DNA of 64,000 nucleotides from Allodiplogaster sudhausi (taxonomy: Eukaryota > Nematoda > Chromadorea > Rhabditida > Diplogasteridae). The translations under genes were made by a program, and so were the position numbers. The stretch spans positions 310,001-374,000 of the forward strand of contig CALZFC010000354.1 of assembly GCA_945643635.1 (NCBI GenBank), written 5' to 3'. Shown one piece after another: positions 11,155-22,587 of the stretch. The notes under the pieces are model-generated. The model saw nothing but the letters and a program-made list of their open reading frames with translations, was not told the origin of the DNA and ran no database searches. Position 1 is the stretch's first letter. Every line of letters begins with the position of its first letter.

Positions 11155-12088
11155 GGCGAGAGAGCAGAGGAAGTGAGAGAGAATAGGGAAGGAGAGAGAG
11201 CCGAGAGTGCGAGGGGAAGAAGAGGTAGCTTTGAAGCCACCAAGCAGCCGTTGTCGAAATGAGTGAAATGATTTCATTTACCTCATTCTTCTGCTTTTAT
11301 AGGGCTCAATTTGCACTTAACTTGATATAAATATTTTGTTTCTCGCACTTTTCACAAGTAGACGTGTCCTAACGACATGTTTTCTTAAAACTCAATACGT
11401 GAACTAACTTATCTTTTTTCGACGTAGATAGTAACCACAATTCTCACCATCAATAATTTACTATGACCCCATTTTTTTTTTTCAATACGATTCCCGGCCG
11501 AGATTACGCATAACATTTGTTTTAACGTGAAATTCATGGAATTTACATAAACGTTACATTGCCAAACAGATAGCTATTTCGTCTCTATCAATCTTTTAAT
11601 ATTCATTATTTCTTGCAAAAATTCTGGTAAATTCGAATATTACATGCAAATTTTTCTAATAGAAATATTATAATAATGAGGACACTCCTTTGGGCATCAA
11701 AAGAATGCAAGAGTTGACCCATTAGGTCCACATTCATCACTATAGTCATGAGAGTAAAAATAATTGGAAGAATAAAAATTATTTGAAGTAGAAAAGTAGG
11801 GAAATCATCAGTAGTACTATGATTTCTTTTCTGTTTTGTTCGAGAATTCTTGGTATTTGTGATATCCCTACTTTTATTCGTTCCGAAGGGTGAGCCCATC
11901 ACCCAACACCAGAACGCAACTGCTCTTTTTAGAGCCACCTTGCTATTTCCAATTCACTGCATGCAGTGCTCTACTGTGGATAGTATCGGGTTTTTCTTGC
12001 AGCATAATGAAGAGCATCACCGAATGACTTTTAAACATCTCAATATTAGTTATATGTAAAACGGAAGCGTTGAGCAAATTTTTTTCAG
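11155..12088. other. Bidirectional spacer between family copies 1 and 2
   Basis: The 11,280–11,720 part is homologous to 20,215–20,680 (5' flank of copy 4), and in inverted orientation to 13,483–13,630 (5' flank of copy 3), so the promoter region was copied with the genes. The remainder, upstream of copy 2, has no recognisable signal-peptide or ectodomain exon on plus. Confidence 0.6.
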
Positions 12089-13063
12089 GAACTGTTACGC
12101 CGAAATTCAACGCACTCAAAGAGAGAATTGAATGATGAGCCGAATGCGAGTTTGAGCGAGAAGATTGATTCAGAGAATGTGTAAAAAGAAAGTTAATTTT
12201 AGCTTATTAACTTCCAATTAGTTCTACGAGTTCTAATGTTCAGATTTCGCTGTACATCGCCATCTCTTCATTCATGGATGTCGTCCTTGCCTTGACAATA
12301 GTTAGCTGTGCATCTATTCTGCTTATAACGGCACAAACGGAATATTATAATAAGGATAAAAAGGAGGTGGTAATGAACGTGAATGCCTTCAGTCATTTTT
12401 TTCTTCCGCGAGCGCCTTTGGCGTCATCGCCGCGCCGCTCTCGCTGACAAACTTCGCGTCGCACAGAAACGCGTCGTGCCAATTCGGCCGGGTCTCATGT
12501 CGCGCGACGCGAAGGCTCGCCCTGCGGTAGACTCCTCAAACACGTCGGAGTCCACTTTGCTCCTTTTTCCGCTAGGATGTGTTCGGGATGATGAAGCGTC
12601 CGGAGGAGCGTTTATGCTTTCCGTGGAGCGTGGGGTCAGGCATTCCTCACCATTTGAGTTTGTACGAAGACCCAGACCAAGGGGGCGCAAACGGCGACTG
12701 GAACGGAGATCAAACAGAAGGTAGATCATTCTCTCTGCTTCTCATGATCTTAGAAATAGTTCTCATTTGAACAAATAAACATTCAAGGGTACGGTACCGA
12801 TGTCGCAAAGCGAGCAGAAAAATTCGAAGAAGGAGAAGAAAGAGAAGGAGAGGAAGTAGAATATGCCGTCCAGCAAGAAGAAAAAGAAGGAGAATAAGAA
12901 GACAACGACAAAGGTGAGAAAGAAAGTAGGGAGGAGAAAGAAGGAGGAAGAAGAGAAGAAGGAGGAGAAGGCGCCGACGGAGATGTTCATCGACGTCGCC
13001 GCGACCACCAAGACTCTGAACGGCTTACTTCCCCTTACGTCGGAGAGAACAAAAACGCTGTGA
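12089..13063 (+). pseudogene. Family copy 2: 5'-truncated, with in-frame stop
   Basis: Recognisable exons in the order of copy 3: stalk 12,089–12,180 (ELLRRNSTHSK), membrane helix 12,222–12,307 (QISLYIAISSFMDVVLALT), Arg-rich exon from 12,393 (IFFFRERLWRHRRAALADKL), a degenerate Thr-Gln exon near 12,665–12,720, and the Lys/Glu exon from 12,788. The signal peptide and ectodomain are absent upstream. The Thr-Gln stretch is decayed and the last exon has TAG at 12,857, after which a Lys-rich frame continues to APTEMFIDV and stops at 13,063. AATAAA at about 13,112. Probably a dead copy. Confidence 0.6.
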
Positions 13064-13602
13064 AGGCCAAGCATGGTGAACCTAATTCCTTCCCTCCCTC
13101 TGCCCAAGCCTTCAATAAAATTGTGTTCAATGTGCACAGTAAAACAGCCATGGATCTACATAGAAATGGTTGAGAAATAGAGACGGTCAATTTTCGAACT
13201 TAAAAAGTCGGTAGAGTGCAATCAAGAGTGTCTTTGAATATCTGCTCTGCTCGCTTTTACTTTCTTTCTCTCGATGAATCTGGAGCTTTAAATAAAGCAG
13301 TTCTGCACTGATAACATGCATTCTTCAAAGTATTCTTTCGCACAATACCATAGTCATGAAATTGGACTCCGCGTGTCGGACTCTTTTGAAATGCCGTGAA
13401 TTTTCAGCAAGTGATATCCGAGAATCGTGTTGAGATTCAGATAAAAGGATAACATTTGTGGGAATTGCAGGGGCCTATGTCGAAAAAAGATAAGTTAATT
13501 CACTTATTGAGTTGGAAGAAAACATGTCGTTAGGACACGTCTACTTGTGAAAAGTGCGAGAAACAAAATATTTATGGACAAGTTGAGTGCAAACTGAGCA
13601 CC

Positions 13603-13608
13603 TATAAA
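13603..13608 (+). promoter_or_regulatory. TATA box of family copy 3
   Basis: TATAAA in a block (13,483–13,650) conserved with the 5' flanks of copies 1 and 4, where the element reads TATAAA and AATAAA respectively. It lies about 150 bases before the ATG at 13,760. Confidence 0.5.
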
Positions 13609-13759
13609 AGCAGAAGAATGAGGTAAATGAAATCATTTCACTCATTTCGCCAACGGCTGCTTGGTGACCTCAAAGCTGCCTCTTCTCCCCTCTCGTTCTC
13701 TTCGCTCTCTCTTCCCTCTTTCCATGCCTGTTCTCTCACACTTCCTCTGCTCTCTCGTC

Positions 13760-15677
13760 ATGCCGTATCGTCCCCTAGTTCTTGTTTTCCTCTCGTTTCT
13801 TCTCATCAAGCGAAGTTGTTTGGTACGATTATATTTCCTGAAAAAAACTTTAACCTTAATTTCTCACCTAAAATAAAATAAAATAAAATAAAATAATCGA
13901 TAACCGTACAGAAATCGGTTTTAACAAAATAGAATAAAAAGAAAAAGGAAATTGCCAGTTTGCAGGCGACGCTGTCGTGCATGGCGCGCAACGGCACTTC
14001 TGAGCCGTGTGAGAGGGGATGCGCCTTCTCTGCTCGCTTCGATCCCAAGGAGCAGAAGGCCGAGGAAGAGCGCGAAGGCTGCGTTGCGGATGAAGGAATG
14101 GTCGTTGGCTGCTCGCTTGGCTCTCCTCCCGGCCACGACGACACTCTCTTCAAGTGCTCTTGCTTCTCTCACAACTGCACCGGCGACGTCAAACAACTCT
14201 CGGTCGATCTCTATAAACTATTTTCTCTCTCTCTCACTCCAATTTATTATCGATTGATTGAATCGATTGATGAAGCATTATTCTATTTGACAGGATGAAA
14301 TTTCGCATTGCCAAATATTCGCCTTAAAAATGTGCACATGTGAAGAGCCTAAATGGAAAAGAAATGAGATTACTTTTAGGAACTGCTCAGCCGGCCACTC
14401 GCCATCGCCTACAACGAGACAAAGGCCCAGTTGGATGACGAGCCTAAGGCGAGTTTGAGAGAGACAACAGATGCTGAATGCGCGTAAAAATAATTATGCA
14501 AGATCTTAACAAAATAATTTATAATCAATTCATATTGATTCTTCAAGTTCTAATTTTGAGATTTCGATTAATATCGCCGTCTCTTCATTCGTGGCCATTG
14601 TCGGTGTCCTGATCGTCGTTAGCTCTGGTTAGATAGACGGATTGTGAAATGACAAAAAGGAGGGGGGGGGGGGTGTAATGAACTTGAATGCCTTCAGCCA
14701 TTTTCTGCTTCCGCGAGCGCCTTTGGCGTCGTCGCCGCGCCGCTCTCGCGGAAAAGCTTCGCGTCGCGGAAAATGAACGCGTCGCGCGACTTCGCGCCGC
14801 GTCAATTCCTCCAGCTCCAAAGGCGCCTGACGCGAAGGCTCCGCCGGCGGCGCCCGCCTCAGGCAAACCCGAGCGCAAGTTGCCCGCCACAGAAACGCCA
14901 AGTGGTTCCTTCGGTGACGTGTGCGGGTCTTCGGAGTGTGTGGTGAAGCTGATTTCTCATATTAGGAGTTTAAAGAGGACATGGGACTTGGAGGGAAGGA
15001 TTGGCTGTTTTAAAGCGGAATACTTCCTGCTAAAAGCTCACCAAGAGTATTCGTAGAATGATTTGAATTGCAGGGTTTAACGACTACGTGCACTCAGTTC
15101 GGAACTGGAACCCAGACGGTAACGCAGACCGGGACCGGCACTAATCAGACAGGAACCAGGACAACCACTCAGACGGGGACCACAACGGTCACGCAGACGA
15201 AAGCGACGACTGAAACGGAGAGGTTCCAGGAGGTAGATCTTTCATTCTCTCTTCTTCTCATGAGGGACATCTTGATCTTCGAAATAGTTATTATTTGAAC
15301 AAATTACAAGAAGAGTTTTATTCAAGGGTAGGGTGCCGATGTCACCGCTCCCAGATTTTTCGAATTGCAAGGAGGAAAAAAAGAAGGAGAAGGAAAAGAG
15401 GGAGAAGGAGGAAAAGTTGAGGAAGAGGGTAATGGTTGAATTTAACAAGTATAAGATGAGGAGGATGAAGGAGGAAAAGAGGAAGAGAGCGAAGAGAAAC
15501 AAGGAGAAGAAGAAGGAGGAGGAGGAGGAGGAGGAGGAGAAGAAGGAGGAAGAGAAGGCGCCGACGGAGATCTTCATCGACGTCTGTGATGGCGGACGGA
15601 AACACGGCGAATCTTATTCCTTCCTTCTCTCCACCCAATCTCTCCCTTTTTTGAATAAAATCATGTTCGCGAAGTGA
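13760..15677 (+). CDS. Family copy 3: single-pass surface protein with Ly-6/ET-like ectodomain, Thr-Gln repeat and Lys/Glu-rich tail (407 aa)
   Basis: Seven exons fit exactly in phase: 13,760–13,822; 13,966–14,187; 14,380–14,483; 14,548–14,627; 14,698–14,942; 15,074–15,232; 15,327–15,677 (1,224 nt). Parts in order: signal peptide (MPYRPLVLVFLSFLLIKRSC); Cys-rich ectodomain (CERGCAFS … EGCVADEG … VGCSLG … FKCSCFSHNC), whose spacing recalls Ly-6/three-finger or nematode ET modules; a stalk with NET, a potential N-glycosylation site; one membrane helix (NIAVSSFVAIVGVLIVVSS); a stop-transfer RERLWRRRR; an Ala/Pro-rich linker ending GSFGDVC; a Thr-Gln-rich exon (QTVTQTGTGTNQTGTRTT); and a Lys/Glu tail ending KAPTEIFIDV plus a short end. 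Type I topology predicted. AATAAA near 15,655. Function unknown; the ectodomain class suggests ligand or surface binding, and I infer no more. It is the best-preserved member together with copy 4. Confidence 0.75.
13869..13897. repeat. (AAATA)n microsatellite in intron 1
   Basis: Five consecutive AAATA units between the signal-peptide and ectodomain exons of family copy 3. Confidence 0.85.
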
Positions 15678-15746
15678 CATTGGCATTTTGATTAAAATAG
15701 TTGTGAAAAAGAGCGGAGCCACACTGAATGGCTCTATAATTCTTAA

Positions 15747-16985
15747 GAGAGCCTCTCTGTAAGACTCAAGGAGACGTCCATACAAGCCTGCCCTAGATGC
15801 AAGATGACGGATCCAATCATTGAGAATATTTTGTTATTTTGCACAAAAACATCGATTTTTTTTTCTTTAGAAATCGATGTTTTCGTGCAAAATAACAATC
15901 TTTCCCGTGTTCCTGGCATCGAACAACCCCTCTAGGGCAATTTTTGGGGAATAATTTTTTTTCGACTTTTCTCTGCCCATTTCGCCATGGGCGGTCAAAA
16001 GTCGAAAAATAAATGGCGAAATCGGCAGAGAAAAGTCGAAAAAAAATTATTCCCCAAAATTTGCCCTAGAGGGGTTGTTCGAGGCCAGGAACACGGGAAA
16101 GTTTGTTATTTTGCATCGATTTATAAAGTTAACTCATTTATAAACGACACCCAAAGCAAAATTTTGCTCGGACAGCGAATTTGAAATCAACTTTTCGGAA
16201 CGAATGGGAAAACAAGATAATGAGCTGAGAATATATGTTGTGTAGAATTTTCTGCTCTACAAGATACAACTACAGAGATATTGTTTACAGCAAGCTCGTG
16301 CGAACTATACTTCATTAAATAGGTTTTCATCCATTTTCCAAAATGTTTGAAAATTGAATTTTCAAGATTTTAGAAATAAAACACGCTACTTGTGAAAATG
16401 TCATAGACAACTTTATGTAGAGAAAAAGGAGCTGAATAAAACTGTCTGTTTATCTTCTGTGGGTTTTTCAAATTTGGCACGTTGTAGCCATATTACAATA
16501 TTCGCCCTTGTGAGAGTTGCTCCTATTAGCGTAACGTTTTCGAGGCTTCTGGGAAAGAGTTTGAACTGGAATTGGACCTTAACTTGTACAGTTTTTCATG
16601 CCCTTTAATCTGAAATAAAAATCCCACGCACAAATGATGGTTAAATAGTCAACGAGCGAAAATTCATGACAAAAACAAATTCATGACAATATTTAACAAC
16701 AAAAATGAAACTTTTCGAAAGAAAGTCGTGAGCTACTTTTTATTAAGCATTCGACGAGAAATCGAACTAAAAAGAGAAAATCGAAAAATTTTGAGTTTAA
16801 AGCCTGATATGAATTTTCAAAGTTTAAGCACTCCTTTAGGTGTTCCAGGAAAGAAAATTTTTATAAAAAAAATTTTTTCCAAAAAGTTAATGGAGAGGTC
16901 CTTAGTCATGCCTGACCACATTCTCAATGATTGGATCCGCCATCTTGCATCTAGGGCAGGACCTACTGGAGCCTTACTGAAACTC
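15747..16985. mobile_element. TTAA-flanked foldback element 2 (1.24 kb)
   Basis: Flanked by TTAA at 15,743–15,746 and 16,986–16,989. The ends are inverted over about 90 bp, starting GAGAGCCTCTCTGTAAG on the left. A nested, nearly perfect palindrome occupies about 15,886–16,118, centred near 16,000. No transposase frame. TTAA target duplication is typical of piggyBac-type transposons, so this is probably a non-autonomous derivative; the terminal bases are not the classical piggyBac ones. The termini and the central motif CGTGTTCCT…CCCCT are shared with the element at 22.6 kb. Confidence 0.75.
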
Positions 16986-17261
16986 TTAAACAATAACAGT
17001 GGAATCATAACAAAACAACAACAACAACAAAAGAAGCATTGTTTTACTGTTTCATTGTTTCGAATTGTTTCATTGTATTTTCATTCTAGTGATTTGCAGT
17101 GCTGTGTGGAACGCAGCGTGAAGTGGTTCTTACCAAATGCCTAACACTAGGTTAGATTAGCTTAATTTAAAGTTTCAAACACTAATTGCTAGACAAGAAA
17201 ATTAATCTGTCTCTTTTGAGATGGCAAAAGTTTGTAGAGGCATGCGACAAAATGTTGGCAG

Positions 17262-18010
17262 GGCTTACTAGTTACATGCATACATTCATTTAGCGCGGCT
17301 GGCCAATTCTAATGCGACAAACAATCGGAGACCTTATAATTTCATAAGTAAAAGTACACTATAGTGTATAAAAGACAGACAGTATCAAATCGATATAAAT
17401 TTACTCTTGGATTAGCGAGTATTGGATTATGTTCTCGCCTTCTTTATCGTCTCGACCATAATCTTCGTTTCAAACTCTCCACTCCTGCCTCGGTGCACCT
17501 CCCCTCCCCTCTCATTCTCTCTCTCTCTCTCTATTTTTACTCTTCTTCTTTCTTCCTCCAGCCATACCCTTCTGCTGCTTTCATGATGACACTCTGGTTC
17601 ATAAAAGTGTATTGTGTGTTTAACGTTACACGACTTTCTACTAGTCATATAAATCAAGGGCCCGCCTAGCAAAATTGTTATAAATACTTATTTATAGCCT
17701 CGACTTAACTGACGCGGTAATTCCAGAGCTAGTTCCCCTGCTTTCCGGAGGACCAGAAGAAATCCTTCTTCTGCGTGCTCTTCGGGCGAATATAAATGTC
17801 TTTTCTATTTGGCTTCCGGCAGTGATGGAATAAAAGTAGAGAAATTACAATGGAACTTAGTATTCTATTTTCTTTTCAGTAAGGAACAGTGTTGTCTCTT
17901 CGTCTTCCGCCGACCCGCTCTCCCGAGCATTTGCTTCATCAAGTGGTGGATGTTTGTTGACGTCACGAAAGTCTTCTTATGCTTTCGTTTGTTTCTGTTT
18001 ACGAATTAAG
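17262..18010 (-). other. Second copy of the duplicated downstream exon pair
   Basis: Homologous to 9,712–10,450. It includes the conserved blocks near 17,965–17,895 and 17,810–17,730, a conserved stretch around ATGATGACACTCTGG (17,583), and a CT tract. Several − strand frames are open in one copy and interrupted in the other, so the gene model stays open. Confidence 0.4.
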
Positions 18011-18174
18011 TGATAAATAAGATGTACATACGATCAGCCTTTCAGTGGCTCATCATTATCCGTCTTTTTAAATCAACCATTTTGCACATTGAAATCAATT
18101 TTATTCAGAGAAGGAAGAGATTCGGTAGAAGGACAGAAGGAATTTGGTCGCCGTGTTAGAAGTGCCGTCCGCCT

Positions 18175-20077
18175 TCACAGCGTCTGTGTCTGGTCGGTCT
18201 GGAGCGGACCGAAGACGGGCAGATTCTCCTCGGCGGGGGCGTCGATGTCGATGATGTACTCCCCCTCATTCGCCTCCTCTTTCTCCTCCTTCTCCTTCTC
18301 CTCCTCTTCCTTCTCCTTCTTCTTATTCTTCCGCTCTTTCTCCTTCCTCATCTTCTCCTTTTCCTTTTCTATCTTTTCTTTCTTCAATCTCTTCTCCTTT
18401 TCTTTCTTTTCCTTCTCCATCTCCTTCTTCGTCTTCTTTCTTGGCTTCAGCGGCACAACGCCCTTGAAGTAAACCCTTCATTAAATGATTGTCATTAGCG
18501 GAAGCAAGTACTAATTATAAAATCAAGATACCCATACATATGTGCATTTTGAAAAAAAGAGAGAATGAACCTGGACGGTCTCCGTTCCACCAGTCTGCGT
18601 GACGGTCGTGGTCTGAGTGCCGCCAGTCCTGGTCTGGGTTTGGGTCTGGGTCTGGGTTTGAGTCTGGGTCTGAGTCTGGGTCTTCGTCTGGGTCCGCGTC
18701 TGGGTTTCCGTTTGGTTTTCGATCCGATTTGTGGTCCCCGTCATGGCCTGCGTCTCCTGCAATTCCAGCCTTTCAATTAAGAATCGTGGAGAACCTCTGG
18801 CAGGAATTGATGCTCTCCACTTCAAGAACACCAATCCCTCCCTCAAAACCCCAAGTACCATCTTTCTAAACTCCAATTATGATTAAGGCTTCACCACATT
18901 CTCTGCCGAAGCATTGCATACGTCACCGAAAGAACCAGTCACAGTGGGCGCGTTCCGGTCGAACTTCTCTGAGGAGTGCGCCGCAGAGGGAGCCTTAGCG
19001 TTGTGTGACAGACGTGGAAGATTTTGCGCGGCGAGCTTCAGCTGGTCGCTTTTCTCCTTGTCGCCGCGAGGCTTGTCAGGGGCGGGCGGGGCGCGCGCGG
19101 TGTGGCGACGGCGCCAGATGCGCTCGCGCGTGTAGAGAACGACTGGAGAAGGCATTCCTGTTTGTTACCCGTCAATTTGTTATCAATATAATAGATCAGC
19201 GCACTGCAAACGACGCCCAAGGCGAGGACGAGAGCCACGAATATTGGGACGGCGATGTACAGCGAAATCTGAGCATGAGAACTCATCAGAACTAATAAGA
19301 ATTTTTTAAATGGTAAATTACACTAAAGATCTTGCGCGTAAGTCTTTTAACACGCTTTTTGAATCTGTTTCCTCTCTCAATCTCGCCTTATGCCGGTTTG
19401 CCTTGGATTCGTTGTAGGCGCTGGCGAGTGGATGGCGTAACAGTTCCTAAAAAAAATGAGCTCAATTCCTCCACTTTAAATATGAATAAGCGATTCGAAG
19501 ATATATGTAAATCGCATGCAAATTCTGTTATAGGCAATATTAAGCAGTGCAACAATTCATCCTATCGAAATGAATAATAATTTATCGGTCGATCAGTCGT
19601 CAGTCGATAATTGACTTGTGGAAAGGGCAAAAGAGAGACCGGGTTCCGTTTGACTTCTTCGTTGCAGTTCTCAGTGAAGCAAGAGCAATTGAAGCGAGCG
19701 TCATCTTCGTCGTGGGGCGAGACGAGCTCGCAGCCAACCCTGACGTCTCTCTTCTCCAGGCAGCCATCGCTCTTCACGATGACAGCGGACTTGTTGTCCT
19801 CGGGATTGAAATGGGCGGAGAAGGCGCAGCCCCCCTCGCACGACTCCTCAGGAGTGTCGTCGGACGACGAGCACGGCAGCGAAGCCTATATGCACATTGG
19901 CATTTTTCTCTTTCTTTTACCTTATTTTGTGAAAAAGCAATTTCTATAGTATTTCAATTAATTCCTTTTAATCGAGAAATTGAAGATAAGAAAATCCAGG
20001 AAATATAATCGAACCACGCTGCTTCGCTCGACGAGAAGAAGCGAGAGGAGAACAAGAACTAGGGGACGATACGGCAT
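18175..20077 (-). CDS. Family copy 4: single-pass surface protein with Ly-6/ET-like ectodomain and (Thr-Gln)n repeat (395 aa)
   Basis: Seven exons: 20,077–20,015; 19,885–19,655; 19,446–19,352; 19,281–19,205; 19,142–18,895; 18,756–18,571; 18,462–18,175 (1,188 nt, in phase throughout, same phases as copy 3). Signal peptide MPYRPLVLVLLSLLLVERSS. Ectodomain with CEGGCAFSAHF, SDGCLEKR, VGCELVS and FNCSCFTENCNEE. Stalk, then helix SLYIAVPIFVALVLALGVV, then RERIWRRR and an Ala/Pro linker ending GSFGDVCNAS. The Thr-Gln exon has the core TQTKTQTQTQTQTQTQTQTQ. The Lys/Glu tail (EKEKRLKKEKIEKEKEK) ends in an acidic EGEYIIDIDAPAEENLPVFG segment. AATAAA on minus at about 18,106. The AAG acceptor of the last exon is shared with copies 2 and 3. 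Function unknown; a membrane receptor or adhesion role is only inference. Confidence 0.75.
18620..18722. repeat. Hexamer repeat in the Thr-Gln exon
   Basis: Plus-strand units GGGTCT/GGGTTT repeated about 15 times encode alternating Thr and Gln on minus. The plus strand therefore carries many closely spaced GGG runs and could form G-quadruplexes. Confidence 0.85.
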
Positions 20078-21890
20078 AGCGAGAGAGCAGAGGAAGTGAG
20101 AGAGAATAGGGAAGGAGAGAGAGCCGAGAGAGCGAAGGGAACGAGAGGGGAGAAGAGGCAGCTTTGAAGCCACCAAGCAGCCGTTGGCGAAATGAGTGAA
20201 ATGATTTCATTTACCTCATTGTTCTGCTTTTATTGGGCTCAATTTGCACATAACTTGTCATAAATATTTTGTTTCTCGCACTTTTCACAAGTAGACGTGT
20301 CCTTCCAACTCAATACGTGAAATAACTTATCTTTTTTCGACATATTAAGTAACCACAATTCTCATCATCAAAAAATTTTCTATGACCCTCATTTTTTTTG
20401 AATTTCATTACAATTCCTGGCTGAGATTACTGATAACATCTTTTCCAATATGAAATTCATGGTATTCACATAAAAATTACAGTACCAAACAGTTATCTAT
20501 TTTTTCTCTATCAATCTTATCATATTCATTATTTCTTGCAAAAATCATGGTAATTAGAATATTATATGCAACGTTTTTTTTCAAGTAGAAGTATAATTGT
20601 AATGAGGACATTCCAATTTGTTTCAAAAGAGTGCAAGAGTTGACCCAGAGTGCCCACGTTCATGACTACAATCATGAATGTGGATTATGTGGGTCAAAAA
20701 ATTAAATCTAATGTAGCATTACTAAAATTGGAATACAGAGCAAAATAAACATGGTTTAACACGGGACTGTTTAATACTCTAAAATTGTTAAAATGACATT
20801 TCAATTGCTCCTCAAAATTTAGTTTAAACAACTAATAAAAATCTTATGGTCATTTGAATATTTTAGGTATATCGTCGCAAACTGTGGCTACAATAAAGAA
20901 AAAAAAATGTTTTTGACTATTGTGCTACACATACCATAAATTATTTTTAGAATAAAAGGAAATTTGATTCAAAAAATAATTTTGTTCCCTGCACGCTTAT
21001 GGTTAGCACATCCCATGGTCAAATCTCTTAGATTGGCTTTCTTAAGTCTCTTGTCATTGATAAAGCGCTGACTGCAAAAACAATTGTTGTGCCTGCCTAA
21101 CCGGGAAATGACCGCATTTAGAGCATTTCCACTACTTCGGATTCCGCAACTCTTAGCACTGCCTTCTTGGCCAAAACTCCATTTTCTTCGCCTTCTCTTC
21201 GCTTTTCTCATGCTCATCGACAGTCACTTTTTCTTCATTTCCCGGTTCTGCCCCCATCTGGTAGCACAGCCACTCTTCTTCTGTCCATTAGGATGGGAGA
21301 CGAGGGGCAAGGGTTAAAATACCAAGTTTATCTCACGACAAAGCCTGGCAAACCACAAGAGACGACCGCTCACGGAGAGCCCACGCAGGCAAGACTGACT
21401 AATGCAGTCAGAAATGTCATATATCACATTAAATGCTGACGTGTAACAAGAAATAACACCGGGCAATAAATACAGGCATTCATAGAATGCACATGTCTTG
21501 GCACTACAACAAGAGTGCACTGCGAAATAGAATATGTACAAGGGGATAAGAATAAGATGTGATAGGAGCCACCGTGACAGTGGCACTAAGAGAGAAAATA
21601 CGGTAATTAGTATGATGAAAGAATATATATGTATGTATCAATGTGAAAGTAGGTCAAATCGGACATGACACGCCAGAAATCCACGTTTCCATGTTTCTGA
21701 GGACAAAATGAATGAAAAACAACAAAGATAATTCAAAATTAAATGCTTAATCTAACAATGATAATGAGCATGTGCTACTGTTCCATTCCATGGTCTGTTT
21801 GAGGAAATGTTCATGAAGTTTTGTCGGAATCCTGTAGACAGATAAATGGAAAAGCAAATAAAATAGATCAGCTTAATGAATAATATGCAT
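20078..21890. other. 5' flank of copy 4, then no convincing gene
   Basis: 20,215–20,680 matches 11,280–11,760 (duplicated promoter flank). 21,060–21,440 is somewhat GC-richer with frames on both strands (plus tail LKYQVYLTTKPGKPQETT…) but no splice support or recognised domain. The rest is AT-rich. Confidence 0.5.
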
Positions 21891-22587
21891 CTATTTGCTC
21901 TTTGAAGTGGCGACGGCCTGGACCGGCACAATTACGGGAGTCGTATGGGAAGAGGGCTGTGGGCGCAGAAACTTCTGCCTCTTGCCGAGCCTGATGAAGG
22001 AGAGTGCCTTTCGTTGGATGAGACCTGAACATTATTTGATGAACTAGCCTTGTTTGGAACAAGAGGGGCCGAATAAAGCCGGCCCTGGTCCCCCAAAGTC
22101 GGCCACAGTCCATCCCCGTGGTCGGCCCCGAAACAGGCTCTGGCCCCAAAAAGCTTTTAAAAAAACTATAAAATAATTGTGTAGTAGGAAAAATCAATGC
22201 AAAATTGAGAACATTTCGTATGTGCAACGCATCTGTTGCGCATACGAAAAAATGGGACACAATTCATTATGAACTGCGTCATCGGTTGTTCAACAGGGGT
22301 GAACATTCAATTGTACACGGCCCCGGTCCCAGGGGATCGCGCCGGGACTGACCATGGGAGGATAATGAACAATCTTTGCTTGGCTAAAGATGACGATGAA
22401 AAATCGTTATTCGGAACACGAAGAAGAAGAAGATGAACAAACTAGGAAAGAAAAGCATGTAGACGGGCGGGCCGAGCGAGAAGACGTCCGAGATGAACGG
22501 CAGTGTCAAAAGAATCATGATTGTCGCTGCCTTATTGTTGTATTCCAAGAAAATAAATCGCAGGATCTATGAGTGCGAGACGATTAA

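Noticed and set aside
16683..17144. 153-codon plus frame at the right end of the TTAA element
   Set aside because: Crosses the transposon boundary and is AT-rich with a Gln run; no domain.
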